NCBI RefSeq assembly: GCF_002158995.1
Contig: NZ_LOHF01000010.1
Span: 130,945-194,944, forward strand
DNA length: 64,000 nucleotides
Reading direction: 5' to 3'
Origin: Pseudomonas caspiana
GTDB taxonomy: Bacteria; Pseudomonadota; Gammaproteobacteria; Pseudomonadales; Pseudomonadaceae
The notes under the pieces were generated by a model. The model saw nothing but the letters and a program-made list of their open reading frames with translations. It did not search any database and was not told where the DNA came from. Every line of letters begins with the position of its first letter. Within the stretch, counting starts at the first letter, position 1. The position numbers and the translations under genes were made by a program. Shown one piece after another: positions 63,331-64,000 of this stretch.

Positions 63331-64000
63331 ATGTTCAACCCCGCCAATCGCGCCTCGTTCACGCTGGAAATCGACGGGCTTGAGCATGACTTACGAGTGC
63401 TGGCTTTCACCGCCAAAGAGTCCATCAGTCGTCCGTTCAGCGTACGCATCGAGCTGGTCAGCGAACCCGCCAACCTTAAACTGGAAGAATTGCTACACCG
63501 CCTGGCATTTCTGAGGTTCGACGCTGACGGTCATGGTTTTCACGGGCAGATTGGCGAAATTGCCCAGGGTGACTCCGGCAAGCGCTTTACCCACTATTTC
63601 ATCCAGCTGGTCCCTTGCCTCAAGCGGCTGGAATACCGCCGCAATCACCGTATTTTCCAGGGCAAGACGGTCCCGGACATCATCGCGCTGGTCCTCAAGG
63701 ATCACGCCATTTTCAGTAATGCGTTTGCTTTCAGGTTGCGCGAATCCTGCAAGCCTCGCGACTACTGCACCCAGTATCAGGAAACCGACCTGCATTTCGT
63801 GCGCAGGTTATGTGAAGAAGAGGGCATCCACTTTCACTTCCAGCACAGCCCAGGCGCGCATCTGCTGGTGTTTGCGGACGACCCGATTCAATTGCCGGTG
63901 CTCAAACCTGCGGTCGCATATGTACAGAGCAGCGGGCTGGTCGCAGAAGCTTCGGTTATCCATAAATTCAACGTTTGTCTCGCAACACGTTCAGGCAAGA
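63331..64000 (+). CDS. vgrG: Type VI secretion tip protein VgrG, N-terminal part (3' truncated by window)
   Basis: An ATG at 63331, preceded by AAGGA, opens a frame that continues past the window end. The 223 visible residues match the VgrG/gp27-like N-terminal module: FTLEIDGLEHDLRVLAFTAKE, then FHGQIGEIAQGDSGKRFTHYFIQLVPCLKRLEYRRNHRIFQGKTVPDII, then YCTQYQETDLHFVRRLCEEEGIHFHFQH. VgrG trimers cap the Hcp tube of a type VI secretion system and carry effectors. No other T6SS gene is in the window. Confidence 0.93.
   Translation, partial: MFNPANRASFTLEIDGLEHDLRVLAFTAKESISRPFSVRIELVSEPANLKLEELLHRLAFLRFDADGHGFHGQIGEIAQGDSGKRFTHYFIQLVPCLKRLEYRRNHRIFQGKTVPDIIALVLKDHAIFSNAFAFRLRESCKPRDYCTQYQETDLHFVRRLCEEEGIHFHFQHSPGAHLLVFADDPIQLPVLKPAVAYVQSSGLVAEASVIHKFNVCLATRSGK

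Noticed and set aside
63331..64000. Prophage tail region
   Set aside because: The VgrG pattern is that of type VI secretion proteins and no other phage-like gene is in the window.

Overview
The window is a chromosomal segment of a Pseudomonas, most likely of the P. fluorescens species complex. The evidence is the GC-rich codon usage, a malate:quinone oxidoreductase with the signal-peptide start typical of Pseudomonas, an OprD porin, a PA1167-like alginate lyase, and many GTGGGAGC...GCTCCCAC-type palindromic intergenic elements. No tRNA, rRNA, CRISPR array, insertion sequence or prophage was seen. Both ends cut genes: a large sensor kinase at the left and a VgrG at the right.

Layout. 1-6.7 kb: C-terminal part of a multidomain sensor kinase, an alpha/beta hydrolase divergent from an AraC regulator, and an OprD porin. 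7.1-13.1 kb: a LysR regulator, then DoxX, monooxygenase-like, Tat-exported amidohydrolase and YcaC-type hydrolase genes closed by a terminator, then an FAH-family gene. 13.2-15.5 kb: an MFS exporter divergent from a LysR gene, with three palindromes between them. 15.7-21.1 kb: a six-gene, fully overlapping stressosome-type operon (RsbR, RsbS, RsbT, HATPase-PP2C phosphatase, soluble histidine kinase, hybrid kinase), followed by an unknown small protein. 22.5-31.9 kb: a LysR gene, then a flavin monooxygenase, a complete peptide-type ABC importer and two carboxymuconolactone decarboxylase/AhpD-like proteins, ended by a terminator. 32.1-34.6 kb: a chalcone-isomerase-fold protein, a lipoprotein and an MFS transporter. 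34.9-45.8 kb: an apparent catabolic regulon with a gamma-glutamyltransferase-like amidohydrolase, a GntR repressor, a cytosine-deaminase-like amidohydrolase, a branched-chain-type ABC importer with a LivM-LivG-LivF fusion, a SnoaL-like protein, an aminotransferase and a flavin reductase-like protein. 45.9-50.8 kb: alginate lyase, VOC protein, serine acetyltransferase, YghX-type hydrolase and a GNAT. 51-64 kb: mqo, an NTF2-like exported protein, an HD-GYP/chemoreceptor pair, an rRNA-type methyltransferase, an AEC transporter, an atypical pyruvate kinase, PPK2, a DUF1275 protein, a 75-residue protein and vgrG.

How the genes work together. The stressosome operon looks like a partner-switching sensor (RsbR/RsbS scaffold, RsbT kinase, phosphatase reset) wired to two-component phosphorelay proteins rather than to a sigma factor. 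Two oppositely oriented promoters of the 35-43 kb region, in front of the GGT-like gene and the ABC binding protein, carry matching pairs of a TTGCTAGCAA palindrome spaced by two helical turns. This suggests that the local GntR protein controls uptake and amide or ring hydrolysis of one unknown nitrogen compound as a single regulon. The 23.8-31.9 kb operon likewise joins uptake to oxidation of an unidentified substrate and has its own perfect palindrome upstream.
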